A stretch of 64,000 nt of DNA from Blautia sp. Its GTDB lineage: Bacteria; Bacillota; Clostridia; Lachnospirales; Lachnospiraceae. Shown here one piece after another: positions 44,935 through 54,752 of this stretch. The stretch lies in contig JALEHU010000077.1 in assembly GCA_022770365.1 (NCBI GenBank), positions 1 through 64,000 on the forward strand. The letters are read 5' to 3'. The notes under the pieces were generated by a model that saw only the letters and a list, made by a program, of their open reading frames with translations, was not told the DNA's origin and made no database searches. The translations under genes and the position numbers were made by a program. The stretch's first letter is position 1, and each line of letters starts with the position of its first letter.

Positions 44935-45026
44935 CGTTACTGTTCATTGACACTATCCCGTACAGACACTGGGCAAACAGTAATGTTTTCTAAAATTACT
45001 ATTCGTCCGTTTCCAAGGAGCTTTTA

Positions 45027-45746
45027 TCAGTTACCATAAACAGCGTTAATTCCTTCTGTGATAGCTTTCATTCCCTCTTCTACTGGCATTGTCAAAGAAA
45101 ATACCTGAGGCATATACTCATCAACTACTGCATTTGCTTCGCTGGCTGTAGTAAGTCCCGGGCTGGTATGTCCATAATCCATGCAGGTAACAAAAGCAGA
45201 TACATCTACACCATACTGTTCATTATACTGGTCAACCCATGGCTGCTGTGTTCCTTCACGTGCCGGAATGGCAACACCGGATTCTGCTTCCAGTTTCTGT
45301 GCTTCGTCAGAGCCAAGATATTCGATGAACTTCATAGCAGCGTCCTCATTTTTAGTATTTGCAGCTACAGAAAATGCCATACCACTGCAGATAACGCCTT
45401 CTTCTTTATTTGCCGGAAGCTGTGCCACACCAAAATTCAGTCCTTCAATATTGAGGTACTCAGGAAGCATCCAGGAACCAGCGAATGTCATAGCTGTTTT
45501 TCCAGATTCAAAATATTCATCAGCAGTCAGATTTGCAAGATCTGCCGGTGTAGGAGAATATCCTTTTTCTACGAAAGAAACTGCATATTCCATAGCTTCA
45601 ATAGATTCCGGTGCATCAAAGAGACACTCTTTTGTCTCTTCATTAAAGATATCTGAACCGTTCTGCCACATCAGATTCCAGTAAAAGTTCTGTCCGTTGT
45701 TGTCTGCAGCAATTCCATAAACACCATTTTGCACGCAATGGTTCAT
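45027..45746 (-). pseudogene. sugar-binding protein, N-terminally truncated
   Basis: C-terminal 239 residues of a CUT1 extracellular sugar-binding protein (NGVYGIAADNNGQNFYWNLM ... ALIGNAL-type end EEGMKAITEGINAVYGN). The family is normally about 410-440 residues with a signal peptide; the first ~180 residues are absent. Homology stops near 45746, where a structured non-coding stretch and then the fucosidase gene begin. It is the first gene of the alpha-galactoside operon and must be non-functional. Confidence 0.88.
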
Positions 45747-45751
45747 GGATA

Positions 45752-45875
45752 TTTGACAGGCTAACCCGTATGAGCAAGTAGGCCATCAAGCCTGATTGCG
45801 AATATGGGTTAACGATTGCGAGAACACATAGTGCGTAGCAATCGATTTTTATAAATTTTGATGTCTGCGTAATCA
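45752..45875. repeat. multi-stem junction sequence beside the truncated binding protein
   Basis: Between the broken gene and the fucosidase are nested inverted repeats: TAACCCGTAT with ATATGGGTTA, CGATTGC with GCAATCG, and CCTGATTGCG with CGTAATCAGG (9 of 10). No ORF fits. It may be the end of a mobile element or a small structured repeat that mediated the rearrangement. I do not recognise it. Confidence 0.5.
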
Positions 45876-45886
45876 GGCATTTCCGT

Positions 45887-46897
45887 TTAATTAATTTCTG
45901 AAACTCGTGCTATCCCTAATCTTCTTGATATTTCCATAAGGTGCTCTACATCTTCTTTCACCAGTTCCCCATGAACATTTGGCGGCATATTAATAACGGC
46001 CATATTGTTCGTACGAAAAATCCGACGAATTTTTTCCACTGTTTCTTCTACATCGAGTAATGGCTTTTGCTCATAAATGTTAGAATAAAACCAACTGAAT
46101 CCTTCCCTAGAACAAATCGTCATCTCAAATGGCATATAATAAAGCTGTCCGTCATGCATATAGAGCTTTGGATCGTCCTCGCGGCAGAGATAAGGATCCC
46201 ACAAACGAAAATCAGACGGAAAATTGCGGATAGGATCTCCTTCCTGATAATTGCAGGGCAAATATCTCTTCTCCGGATCCCCTAATCCCGGACGGCCAAT
46301 AGTATGGTTAATACCAATCTGACACTTAGGCTGAAGGCGTTTTACCAAATCGTAAATCAAATCATACCTCCATTCTTCACAGAATTTTTCCCATGGACCA
46401 TCCAGCCAAAGTTCTACAATTTCGCCATAGCGTCCATCCATAAGTTCTTCCAGTTGGTTAAGCATGTATGGAACATACCCATCCATAAAGTTTTCTTTAT
46501 AGGACAGTTCTTTCCGATCCCATAAAGAATAATAAAGTCCCAGTTTTATTCCATATTTTTCACATGCTTTTGCCACTTCTGCAACAACATCTTTTGAATT
46601 CCCGGAATTTTTTACGCAATAATCTGTATACTTCGTATCCCACAGACAAAAACCATCGTGATGTTTTGTAATTATAATCACATAATTCATACCTGCATCA
46701 TAAGCCGCTTTCACCCATCCATCCGCATCAATTTTGTCCGGTTGGTAGGAACGAGCATCGATACCGCCATCAGACCATTCTACATTTCCAAAAGTGTTTA
46801 TTCCAAAGTGAATAAACATACCAAAAGCCCTCTCCATTTGAGCAAGCTGCGCTGATGTTGGTTCTGTTGACGGCATTTGTCTAATCATCTCTTTCAT
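45887..46897 (-). CDS. alpha-L-fucosidase, GH29
   Basis: Releases L-fucose from glycans or imported fucosylated oligosaccharides. The barrel has FGMFIHFGINTFG, KHHDGFCLWDTKYTDY and the nucleophile Asp166 in ELWLDGPW. At 336 residues it has little more than the catalytic domain; many GH29 enzymes add a C-terminal beta-domain. No signal peptide, so it is cytoplasmic and probably acts on fucosides brought in by the ABC importer encoded upstream, five bases away. Confidence 0.93.
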   Translation of the reverse strand: MKEMIRQMPSTEPTSAQLAQMERAFGMFIHFGINTFGNVEWSDGGIDARSYQPDKIDADGWVKAAYDAGMNYVIIITKHHDGFCLWDTKYTDYCVKNSGNSKDVVAEVAKACEKYGIKLGLYYSLWDRKELSYKENFMDGYVPYMLNQLEELMDGRYGEIVELWLDGPWEKFCEEWRYDLIYDLVKRLQPKCQIGINHTIGRPGLGDPEKRYLPCNYQEGDPIRNFPSDFRLWDPYLCREDDPKLYMHDGQLYYMPFEMTICSREGFSWFYSNIYEQKPLLDVEETVEKIRRIFRTNNMAVINMPPNVHGELVKEDVEHLMEISRRLGIARVSEIN

Positions 46898-46901
46898 TTT
46901 C

Positions 46902-47780
46902 CTATCCTTTCACGGCGCCTGCCATAACGCCTCCGATAATATATTTTTGCATCAGAAAATATAATACAATAATGGGAAGCATAGCCAGAACGAACGCCGC
47001 AAATGCCATGTTCAGTTTCACGCTATACTGACCAAAGAAAAAGTACTGGGTCAATGGAATGGTTCGTACCTCTGGTTTTTGAGAAATAATAAGAGAAATC
47101 TGGAAATCATTCCAAACCGCAAGTGCATTTAATACCAAGTTGGAAGATACAATTGGTTTCATCAATGGAAAAACTATCTTCCAGAAAGTAACAAATTTTC
47201 CAGCTCCATCAATAAAAGCTGCCTCTTCAATCTCTAAAGAAATCGACTTAATAAATCCCACATAAACAAAAATATTATATGCAAGCTGGAAACTGCTGAT
47301 TATCAATATCAAACCAATTCTCGTATTCATCAAGCCAAAATCTTTCAACTGCACATAAAGGGGCAACATCAATACCTGGAAAGGCAGCATAATTGCAGCT
47401 AAAAACACATAATATAATCCCTGGTAAAACTTTGAACGAGGATTTCTGGCGATCACATAAGCAGCCATAGTACAAAGCACCGTCAGCAAAATCACGCTTG
47501 CTACCGTTACAATCAGACTGTTTTTCGATGCGTTCCAAAAATTAGAAACTTCAATTGCTTCTGTAAAATTCTCCCAGTGAATAGAAGTTGGAAATGCCAG
47601 CCCTGTAGCTATTGTCTCTTCCGGTGATTTTACAGCGTACACAATAGCAATATAAAATGGTGACACAAAGAGTAAGATAATACACAGCTTAAGGATAAAA
47701 GATAATATATTTCCAACACTCTTTCTGGGAATTTTTGTTTGTTTTCCCATAAGGGTTCCCGTCTGTTCTGCCCGTCCCAT
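46902..47780 (-). CDS. sugar ABC transporter permease (CUT1, MalG type)
   Basis: Second membrane subunit of the fucoside importer: about six spans, EAA loop LEIEEAAFIDGAGKFVTFWK, 292 residues from ATG 47780, which overlaps the stop of the preceding permease (TGATG). AGGAGG is ten bases upstream. A longer GTG start one codon earlier is possible. Confidence 0.93.
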   Translation of the reverse strand: MGRAEQTGTLMGKQTKIPRKSVGNILSFILKLCIILLFVSPFYIAIVYAVKSPEETIATGLAFPTSIHWENFTEAIEVSNFWNASKNSLIVTVASVILLTVLCTMAAYVIARNPRSKFYQGLYYVFLAAIMLPFQVLMLPLYVQLKDFGLMNTRIGLILIISSFQLAYNIFVYVGFIKSISLEIEEAAFIDGAGKFVTFWKIVFPLMKPIVSSNLVLNALAVWNDFQISLIISQKPEVRTIPLTQYFFFGQYSVKLNMAFAAFVLAMLPIIVLYFLMQKYIIGGVMAGAVKG

Positions 47781-48634
47781 CACATTTCCACCTCCTTCTG
47801 TCTAAGAACTTTTGTCGTTACTCCGGTAATAACGAAAATAAACAGCATCATGAGCATAGCCGCAGCCTGCCCGTATCCAGCACGATTATAGGGGAATGTA
47901 TAATTATATACATAAAGTGCAAAGGTCTCTGAAGCCTTGCCTGGACCTCCTCCTGTAGCAGTCATAACATAATCAAATACTTTCAATCCCCATCCCAAAA
48001 ACAGTGTAACATTAATTGTAACGGCCGGAGCAATCAATGGTCTTGTTATGTACCAAAATTGTTTAAGCGGGCCTGCTCCGTCGATTCTGGCTGCCTCATA
48101 ATAAGTATCCGGAATGCTCTGTAATCCCGCAATATAAATCAGCATGGCATATCCCGTATCTCTCCACACGCTCATCAGACAGACACCAAACATAACCGTT
48201 TTTGCGTTTCCAAGGAGACTTTTGATTCCAAAAATCTCATAAAACACATCGCTATAAATATACGTCCATATATATCCGGTCAAAACCAGGCTTATAATAA
48301 ACGGCATAAACATAAATGTACGGAATATTTTGTTACTTCTTGAACCTTTTTTTAAAAGTAAAGCAATTCCCAAAGCCAATACATTATCAAGAACAACCGT
48401 TACCACCGTAAAATATACAGAATTAAAAATCGGCTGTCGAATACTTGGATCATTTAAAATATTTTTATAATTATGCAGACCAATATATTTATATACTTCT
48501 GAAAATCCATCCCAATCTGTAAAAGAATAGCGTATACCTTTAATAAACGGAATTACAACCATCACAATAAACATAAGAAGTGCCGGGGCGATAAACAGAA
48601 AATCTATGGCCTGATGTTTTACTTTTGTCTTCAT
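47780..48634 (-). CDS. sugar ABC transporter permease (CUT1, MalF type)
   Basis: First membrane subunit of the fucoside importer. ATG 48634 follows AGGGGGAAAAA and gives TKVKHQAIDFLFIAPALLMF at the N-terminus, 284 residues; the longer frame runs through the binding-protein end without a ribosome site. The EAA loop is DTYYEAARIDGAGPLKQFWY. Six membrane spans. Confidence 0.92.
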   Translation of the reverse strand: MKTKVKHQAIDFLFIAPALLMFIVMVVIPFIKGIRYSFTDWDGFSEVYKYIGLHNYKNILNDPSIRQPIFNSVYFTVVTVVLDNVLALGIALLLKKGSRSNKIFRTFMFMPFIISLVLTGYIWTYIYSDVFYEIFGIKSLLGNAKTVMFGVCLMSVWRDTGYAMLIYIAGLQSIPDTYYEAARIDGAGPLKQFWYITRPLIAPAVTINVTLFLGWGLKVFDYVMTATGGGPGKASETFALYVYNYTFPYNRAGYGQAAAMLMMLFIFVITGVTTKVLRQKEVEM

Positions 48635-48664
48635 TTTTTCCCCCTTTTGGCAAAAAGAGAGATG

Positions 48665-48693
48665 CCGCAGTTTACTGCAGCACCTCCCTGCGG
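48665..48693 (-). promoter_or_regulatory. intercistronic hairpin after the fucoside-binding protein
   Basis: On the minus strand CCGCAG and CTGCGG bracket a second CTGCAG, 39 bases past the binding-protein stop. Hairpins here typically protect the binding-protein mRNA. There is no strong T-run. Confidence 0.45.
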
Positions 48694-48731
48694 AACGGAC
48701 TCGCCTGTCCGTCTTATCCATCTGAAATGCT

Positions 48732-49985
48732 TTACTGAATCGCAGCAATCGTTTCATCAAGTTTTTGAATATAAGTATCTACATCACGTTCCGGATCTGC
48801 TGCAAATTCTTCCTGCCAGGAACGGAATTCAGAATCATACTGACCGGTAAAGATATCTTCTGACTCATAGTTATAAACATTTCCACTCTTCATGATATCC
48901 ATGATATCTACAACTAATGGGGAAACGTTCTCCGTGGCAGCATCTGCGGAACAAGGAATATCTGTTCCCTTAGAGTTCCACATTTCCATTCCTTCTTCGC
49001 TTGCCATGAATTCAATAAATTTCATAGCTTCTTCCGGATGCTCCGTCTTTGAATAGATCATATAACTTCCACCAGATGCCAATCCCTGAATCGGGTCACC
49101 ATCTGGATTATTAGGAGTTGGGAAAAAACCTATTTTTTCTACCATGCCGCTATCCTGAAAAACTCCAATGTCCCAGTTTCCACCAATAAACATAGCAGCT
49201 TCTCCGTTCATAAGCATATTTCTAGCTTTATTTACATCTGTACCGAAATCATCTCCACCTACAAAAGAAAGTCTGTCTGCATTTCTCTGTACAACATCTC
49301 TGAATTCCGGATAGTCTGCAAATTTCTTTTCTCCGCTCATAATATCCTTAAACATCGTCGGATTCTGCTGTAAGCAGTATCCATAAAGATCACTTTGGAT
49401 ATCACACTGTGCGGTCCATCCTTCTTTGAATCCATGTGCAAAAGCAACAATTCCCGCATCCTGGAATTTCTGTGCTGCTTCCATCAGTTCCTCATGGGTT
49501 TTCGGTACATCTACTCCATTTTCTTCAAATACTTCTTTGTTGTAGAAAACACCCATACCACCCATATTGGTAGGAACTCCGTATACCTTGCCATCTACTT
49601 TCATGGACTCCAATGCTGCCTCGTCCACATGCTCCAAAAAATCCTGATCAGAAAGATCCATAATATGGCCAGCAGCAATTAAATCTGCGTAAACTTTCGG
49701 ACGGCCAAAAATAATATCTGGTGCATCTCCTCCTGCGATCTTTGTCTTCAGCATGCTTCCGTACTGGCTGTAATCAATTCCCTGCGCTTCGTATTTTACT
49801 CCGGGATTCCTTTCTGAAAGAAGTTCGCAGATGCTTTCCAGTTTTACTCTTCCATCCTCTTCTCCAATGTGATGGAAAATATTAACTACGGTTTCGTCAT
49901 CTGCATGTACTGAGGTAGCTCCTGCAACCATGCTGACTGCCATACAGGCAATTGATAAAAGTGCTGTTAATCTTTTTCCTTTCAT
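48732..49985 (-). CDS. sugar ABC transporter substrate-binding protein (fucoside locus)
   Basis: Extracellular CUT1 binding protein, 417 residues. The signal peptide (KGKRLTALLSIACMAVSMV) ends GATSVHA-DD; there is a cysteine at position 14 but no proper lipobox. The mature part has the family blocks GGDAPDIIFGRPKVYADL and YNKEVFEENGVDVPKTHEEL, and GGSYMIYSKTEHPEEAMKFI. Ligand is inferred from the adjacent fucosidase. AAGGAGG precedes the ATG. Confidence 0.92.
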   Translation of the reverse strand: MKGKRLTALLSIACMAVSMVAGATSVHADDETVVNIFHHIGEEDGRVKLESICELLSERNPGVKYEAQGIDYSQYGSMLKTKIAGGDAPDIIFGRPKVYADLIAAGHIMDLSDQDFLEHVDEAALESMKVDGKVYGVPTNMGGMGVFYNKEVFEENGVDVPKTHEELMEAAQKFQDAGIVAFAHGFKEGWTAQCDIQSDLYGYCLQQNPTMFKDIMSGEKKFADYPEFRDVVQRNADRLSFVGGDDFGTDVNKARNMLMNGEAAMFIGGNWDIGVFQDSGMVEKIGFFPTPNNPDGDPIQGLASGGSYMIYSKTEHPEEAMKFIEFMASEEGMEMWNSKGTDIPCSADAATENVSPLVVDIMDIMKSGNVYNYESEDIFTGQYDSEFRSWQEEFAADPERDVDTYIQKLDETIAAIQ

Positions 49986-50056
49986 AAAATGTATTCCTCC
50001 TTTTTTTGATAATACCAGTATAACAGTCCATCTTTGCAGTCTCTATCGGTCTGCTT

Positions 50057-51622
50057 TTACATAATATTAGAATTTTTTACTTTTTTACGATAATCACTTG
50101 GAGAACAGTTCTCTATTTTTTTAAACACCTGATAAAAATAGGTATAATCGCTGTACCCCACCTGTTCTGCCACTTCTACAACCCTGCATCCGGGGTGTCT
50201 TAAGAGTATCTTTGCTTTTTCAACCCTATACTCAGTCAAAATTTCCGAAAAGTTCTTTCCTGTTTCTTTCTTGAAAAGTCTGCTCAAATAAGACGCATTC
50301 ACTGCCATCTTATCCGCCAAATCCGTCAGTGAGATATTTTCTTTATAGTGAATTTGAATATAATTCATGGCATCCTTTATCAAGGGATTAAACTCCATTT
50401 TTCCCCTCTGGGATTTTTTCCCTATTTCTTCTAAAAAAACATCCATAAAATCTCTACAGCTTTTCTTTCCTGTCAGTTTATGTATTTTTCCCAATAATTC
50501 ATTTGTTTGGTCTTCCATACAAAAACGCCTTAAAAATGTAATGCAGATTTCTGAAATCAAACATTTGGCCCGGAATTCATTTCCTCCGGTTTCCTGAAAA
50601 ATATCCTCTATTAATTTTTGTGTTTTTTCTGAAATTTCCCTCCCTTCAAGATCCATTACAGACTGACAGAAATTATCCACCTCCCGAAAAAAGTCCCCAT
50701 TCTTTACTGCAGAACTACCGGAATAACTTTCCGCAAAAACGATTGTCTGCTCTCCTGAAAAATATACGCTTTCCATTACCTCCTGTACCTGCTTCCAGGA
50801 TTCCGAAAGATTTCTTAGATCATCACTGATCTTACTTACCACAAAACAACAGGATATTCCAAATTCTTCCAGAACTCTTTCGTTCAACACATGAAGTTTC
50901 TGTCGCAGGAACACTTTTCGTTCTCTGGCACTTGGTTTTTCTTTTTCGAAAATAATTAATACTTGGTTTTTCCCGGAAATCCACTCAAAAATATCCCCGT
51001 TATCCTTCTTGGTCTGACATTCCATCCACACAATTACTTGATTCCAAACTGATTTTTCCACAGAATTCTTATCAGAGCGCACCCGTACAAGAATAATATA
51101 ATAAATTCTTTTATAAAGTCCTAATTCAATCGCCTTCTCAGCCAACTGAAAATTTTCTGTATCCCGTTCCTTCAAAAACTTATACAAAAGCTGCTCTTGC
51201 AAAGCTTTTCGTGAAATACTTACCGTTCTATTCATAGTTTTTATTTTTTTCAGCTCCGCAATTACCTTTTGGACTTTTTCTTCCATCACATCATTTCTGA
51301 TCGGTTTCAGCACAAGATCACTGACGCCAAGAGACAATGCCTTTCTGGCATATTCAAACTCCTGGTATCCGGTAATCATAATAATCTGCAAATCAGGAAG
51401 TCTCTTTTTTGCATATTCTGTAAGTTCCAGGCCATCCATCCCCGGCATTTTAATATCTGTAATCAAAATATCCGGTTCTATTTGTTCAATCAGATTTTTC
51501 GCTGTGATTGCATCTGTTGCCTGTCCTTCTACACTACAGTCCATTGATGACCATTTAATCGTCTGTACCAAAGCCTGAACAATCACTGGTTTGTCGTCCA
51601 CGATAACAACCTTATATCTCAT
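50057..51622 (-). CDS. YesN-type response regulator with AraC output domain
   Basis: Partner of the adjacent kinase, expected to activate the fucoside importer operon. The receiver domain holds the acidic pair VDD and phospho-acceptor Asp56 in DILITDIKMPGMDG, then Lys in VLKPIRNDV. A long middle region of about 280 residues precedes a two-helix-turn-helix AraC domain (LTDLADKMAVNASYLSRLFK; VAEQVGYSDYTYFYQVFKK). The ATG at 51622 has GAGG nine bases upstream and overlaps the kinase end by 11 bases; longer in-frame starts exist to 51643. 521 residues. Confidence 0.93.
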   Translation of the reverse strand: MRYKVVIVDDKPVIVQALVQTIKWSSMDCSVEGQATDAITAKNLIEQIEPDILITDIKMPGMDGLELTEYAKKRLPDLQIIMITGYQEFEYARKALSLGVSDLVLKPIRNDVMEEKVQKVIAELKKIKTMNRTVSISRKALQEQLLYKFLKERDTENFQLAEKAIELGLYKRIYYIILVRVRSDKNSVEKSVWNQVIVWMECQTKKDNGDIFEWISGKNQVLIIFEKEKPSARERKVFLRQKLHVLNERVLEEFGISCCFVVSKISDDLRNLSESWKQVQEVMESVYFSGEQTIVFAESYSGSSAVKNGDFFREVDNFCQSVMDLEGREISEKTQKLIEDIFQETGGNEFRAKCLISEICITFLRRFCMEDQTNELLGKIHKLTGKKSCRDFMDVFLEEIGKKSQRGKMEFNPLIKDAMNYIQIHYKENISLTDLADKMAVNASYLSRLFKKETGKNFSEILTEYRVEKAKILLRHPGCRVVEVAEQVGYSDYTYFYQVFKKIENCSPSDYRKKVKNSNIM

Positions 51623-53408
51623 CTTCCTGTACCTCATCCTCAAAAATAATTGGAAGCCGTATATTAACAGCCGTTCCTTCCTGCTTCCTGCTTTCTATCT
51701 GTATTCCGTAAGACAAACCATAAAGAATCTGGATTCTCTTATGTACTGCACGTATTCCCACTTTTGTATGTTTAGAATCCGTCTTTTTTCCCTTCATAAC
51801 TTCTGTAATACGCTCTCCCGTTACCCCTACGCCATCGTCTACTATCTTTATAATCATATCTGTTTTGTCACAGCCAGCTACAATGCAAATATGTCCTTCC
51901 CCTATTTTCGGCTCAATTCCATGAAGAATAGAATTTTCTACCAATGGCTGGAGTATCAGTTTAGGCACCATAACCTCATTTAAGGCTTCCTCTACCTCAA
52001 AATCCACCTGCAGTTTATCCCCATAAGACAGTTTCTGTATTTCCACATATTGCCGGCTATTCTCCAGTTCTTCTTCTAACGTCACAAATTTCCGCTTATC
52101 ACTGATGGCCTCTCTTAAATAATTTCCCAGCATACAGATACTATCCGCAATCTTTTGCTGCCCATTTAATTTAGCCAAACTGCTGATACTCTCCAATGTA
52201 TTATAAAGAAAATGTGGATTGATCTTTGCCTGAAGAGAATCGTACTCAAACTGAAGTGCTTTAATTTCACTGTTTTTTTTCTGTATTTTTTCATTCGTTA
52301 CTGTTTGAAGGAGATTTTGAATCTGTACTGCCATATCGTTAAATTCTTCCGCAAGAAGTCCGATCTCATCTCTGCTCTCCGGACAAATCCTTCCTGAAAA
52401 ATCCCCCTTCGAAATACGGCGTATATTTTCCAGCAAAAGTCGGATATTCGAAGCAATCTGGCCCGATATTCCATACGCAAAAATTGTAGAAAGAATAATT
52501 GCAAACAAAGACAGACCAAAAAATGGAATCATCAATTTATGAAAAATTTCTGATGTAATAGATGATTCCGGCATAAGATTCATCACCTGAATACGCTTAT
52601 CCGCGGTTTTCTGAAGAGTATATAAATATTTTTTATGATGAAAATATACTTTCTGTTCCTGATCTGTCTCTTCCGGATAATTTTCCAGAATAACCCTTGC
52701 CAGTTCAGAGTTATTTTCATCGGTGGAAAGAAGAATCTCGCAGTTTCTATTTAACACAACAATCCCTGTTCCATCTTCCGTTATCCCATCATACAATTCT
52801 TCAAAATAGATCCTGCTGACTCCCACTGAAACAGCACCCACCGGGCTCATATTTACATAGTCAAACAGTAACTTTGTAGCAAATACTTCCTGCTCATTAC
52901 CTGGCTTCCAAAATGTGACGCCCCATTTTTCATAAGCAGTATCATAATCCAGGTATAATTTTTGCTGTTCGCTGTTGAGTTTTTCTCCTCTTCCATGGCT
53001 ATAATAAATCGTCCCATTATTATCACATACAATCACTTTAGTAATGTATTTATTAAAATTAATCAAATTATAACCCACTGCTTCTATCTGTTTTTTCCTG
53101 TCATATTTACTTTTCTCTGTAAGATTATTCACGTCTTTTCGCAAAAGCGCACTGAACGACACATTGTATGTATGAGAGGTAATAAGATTTTCCAAATTTC
53201 TCACAGCATAATTGTAATTTAAGCTCAGTTGTTCCATCAATTTTGCAGATTGTTCCTTAGTTCTGGAAAGAATTATCTTCCTGGAAATCCCATATCCGCA
53301 AACTCCCATTAATAAGGTCATAATCAAAATAACTCCCACACTGCTGACAAAAAGTTTCTGCCCGATTTTTAAATCATTGTATTTATGCGAAATCCTTTTT
53401 TTGCACAC
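51612..53408 (-). CDS. YesM-type sensor histidine kinase
   Basis: Membrane kinase of the LytS/YesM class that senses an extracellular sugar-related signal. Two membrane spans flank an extracytoplasmic sensor of about 250 residues (first span LFVSSVGVILIMTLLMGVCG; second IPFFGLSLFAIILSTIFAYG). HAMP follows, then the phospho-acceptor His in INPHFLYNTLESISSLAK and an ATPase domain with VVDDGVGVTG. The start is GTG 53408 after GGGGAAGGAAA. 598 residues. Confidence 0.93.
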   Translation of the reverse strand: MCKKRISHKYNDLKIGQKLFVSSVGVILIMTLLMGVCGYGISRKIILSRTKEQSAKLMEQLSLNYNYAVRNLENLITSHTYNVSFSALLRKDVNNLTEKSKYDRKKQIEAVGYNLINFNKYITKVIVCDNNGTIYYSHGRGEKLNSEQQKLYLDYDTAYEKWGVTFWKPGNEQEVFATKLLFDYVNMSPVGAVSVGVSRIYFEELYDGITEDGTGIVVLNRNCEILLSTDENNSELARVILENYPEETDQEQKVYFHHKKYLYTLQKTADKRIQVMNLMPESSITSEIFHKLMIPFFGLSLFAIILSTIFAYGISGQIASNIRLLLENIRRISKGDFSGRICPESRDEIGLLAEEFNDMAVQIQNLLQTVTNEKIQKKNSEIKALQFEYDSLQAKINPHFLYNTLESISSLAKLNGQQKIADSICMLGNYLREAISDKRKFVTLEEELENSRQYVEIQKLSYGDKLQVDFEVEEALNEVMVPKLILQPLVENSILHGIEPKIGEGHICIVAGCDKTDMIIKIVDDGVGVTGERITEVMKGKKTDSKHTKVGIRAVHKRIQILYGLSYGIQIESRKQEGTAVNIRLPIIFEDEVQEDEI

Positions 53409-53597
53409 TTTCCTTCCCCCATACTTTTCTACTAAAAAGTCTCTTTCTATAGTTTGATATAATTTCCCTTTTTATCATATCAAATTATTTATATCTTTCC
53501 AGTAAAAATCTTTTCCCATATATGTAGTATTTTTACCTCATTTTCCCCCCACCCTTTTCCTCATATACAACTCAGCCCAACAGCTCCTTTTCACTGC

Positions 53598-53636
53598 AAA
53601 AAATTCAGCCGCACTATGAGAAGTTCGGCTGTTGAA
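53598..53636 (-). terminator. terminator of the AraC regulator gene
   Basis: On the minus strand TTCAACAGCCG pairs with CGGCTGAA and is followed by six T, 24 bases after the stop codon. The remaining bases to the kinase gene (53409-53597) are AT-rich and hold its presumed promoter. Confidence 0.78.
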
Positions 53637-53659
53637 ATAAAATATAATTTGGTTACCCC

Positions 53660-54586
53660 TTATTTCTTCATCATCGACGCTGATCCTGTATATCCGCCTT
53701 TCTTGTATTCCTTTGGAGAAACACCTATCACCTTGCGGAACAGCCGTGAGAAATAATACTGGTCCTGATATCCAAGACACTGTCCGACCTCATATATATA
53801 GAGATTTGTAGACCGCAGGAGTTTACAGGCTTCCTGCATTTTGAGATGAATAAAAAAATCCATAGGCGCGCGCTGTGTATAACGCTGGAATATCAAATTA
53901 AGATAACTTTTGGAAAAATCAAATTCCTGCGCAATCTGATCCAATGTAAGATTTTCATAAAGATGCTGATAAAGATACCGTATAACGCTAGTCACATGAC
54001 GGTTCTGCTCGCCTGCTGACTGACTTCTTTCTCTGCAGTAAGTTTCCGCAAGGATCAGCGAAAGAATCTGCGCTATATAGATGAAATTTCCAAGCGTATA
54101 ATCTTCCCCCAGCACCTGCAGAAGCAATTCAAAATAAGACATCATGCGGTTGATCACACCTCTTGATTCCAGGTGCACTACATGCAGTTCTCTCAACGGA
54201 TAATATTCTGTATCCTCACCCTTAAAATGCACCCATAAAATACTCCATGGGTTTTCACGATTGGCATAATAACGATGTCCGCAGAAAGCAGGAATACAGA
54301 AGGCTTCATTCTTATGAAGCACATAAGACTGCCCGTTCATCAGCTCAATAGTTCCCTCACCTTCCATGCAGTAGATATAAATATGCTCTTCAATACCTTC
54401 CTTTCTTTCTCTGAAATGTCTTGCTGCATGAGGAAAAAATCCCGCATCTGTCAGATAAAGCCGTTTTACCTGCGGATGATTCACATACTCCTGGAAACTC
54501 TCCGTGGGAAGCACGTGCATCCATTCACCTTTGAATCCATCTTTTTTCGTTTGTTCTGATTCCATTTTTTCTATTGATTCATTCAT
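53660..54586 (-). CDS. AraC-family regulator with cupin-like sensor domain
   Basis: One-component sugar-responsive regulator of the MsmR/RafR/MelR type. The N-terminal cupin fold (about 30-150) includes HIYIYCMEGEGTIELMNGQS and FCIPAFCGHRYYA. The C-terminal AraC domain has two helix-turn-helices (LDQIAQEFDFSKSYLNLIFQ; EVGQCLGYQDQYYFSRLFRK) and ends VSPKEYKKGGY. This type usually sits next to an alpha-galactoside operon; here that operon lies 8 kb away, beyond the fucoside locus, on the same strand. 308 residues. Confidence 0.9.
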   Translation of the reverse strand: MNESIEKMESEQTKKDGFKGEWMHVLPTESFQEYVNHPQVKRLYLTDAGFFPHAARHFRERKEGIEEHIYIYCMEGEGTIELMNGQSYVLHKNEAFCIPAFCGHRYYANRENPWSILWVHFKGEDTEYYPLRELHVVHLESRGVINRMMSYFELLLQVLGEDYTLGNFIYIAQILSLILAETYCRERSQSAGEQNRHVTSVIRYLYQHLYENLTLDQIAQEFDFSKSYLNLIFQRYTQRAPMDFFIHLKMQEACKLLRSTNLYIYEVGQCLGYQDQYYFSRLFRKVIGVSPKEYKKGGYTGSASMMKK

Positions 54587-54726
54587 AATGTAAAGATTAC
54601 CATTTCCGTGGAATATTGTCCATCTTTTTCTCTGATGTTCTATTTTCTTTCATTCTTTTCCAGTTTATACTAATCTCACAAACATAAACCATACGAAACA
54701 AAAATATCATTCTTTTCACAAAATAA

Positions 54727-54752
54727 GGCTCAATCACAAATTTTGTGGGATT
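54727..54752 (+). repeat. IS terminal inverted repeat, transposase 3' end
   Basis: Begins GGCTCAATCACAAATTTTGT and ends GGGATT; contains the TGA stop of the transposase. Confidence 0.8.

Noticed and set aside
53538-53780. 80-codon minus-strand frame at the AraC 3' end
   Set aside because: Out-of-frame overlap with the AraC gene and through its terminator.
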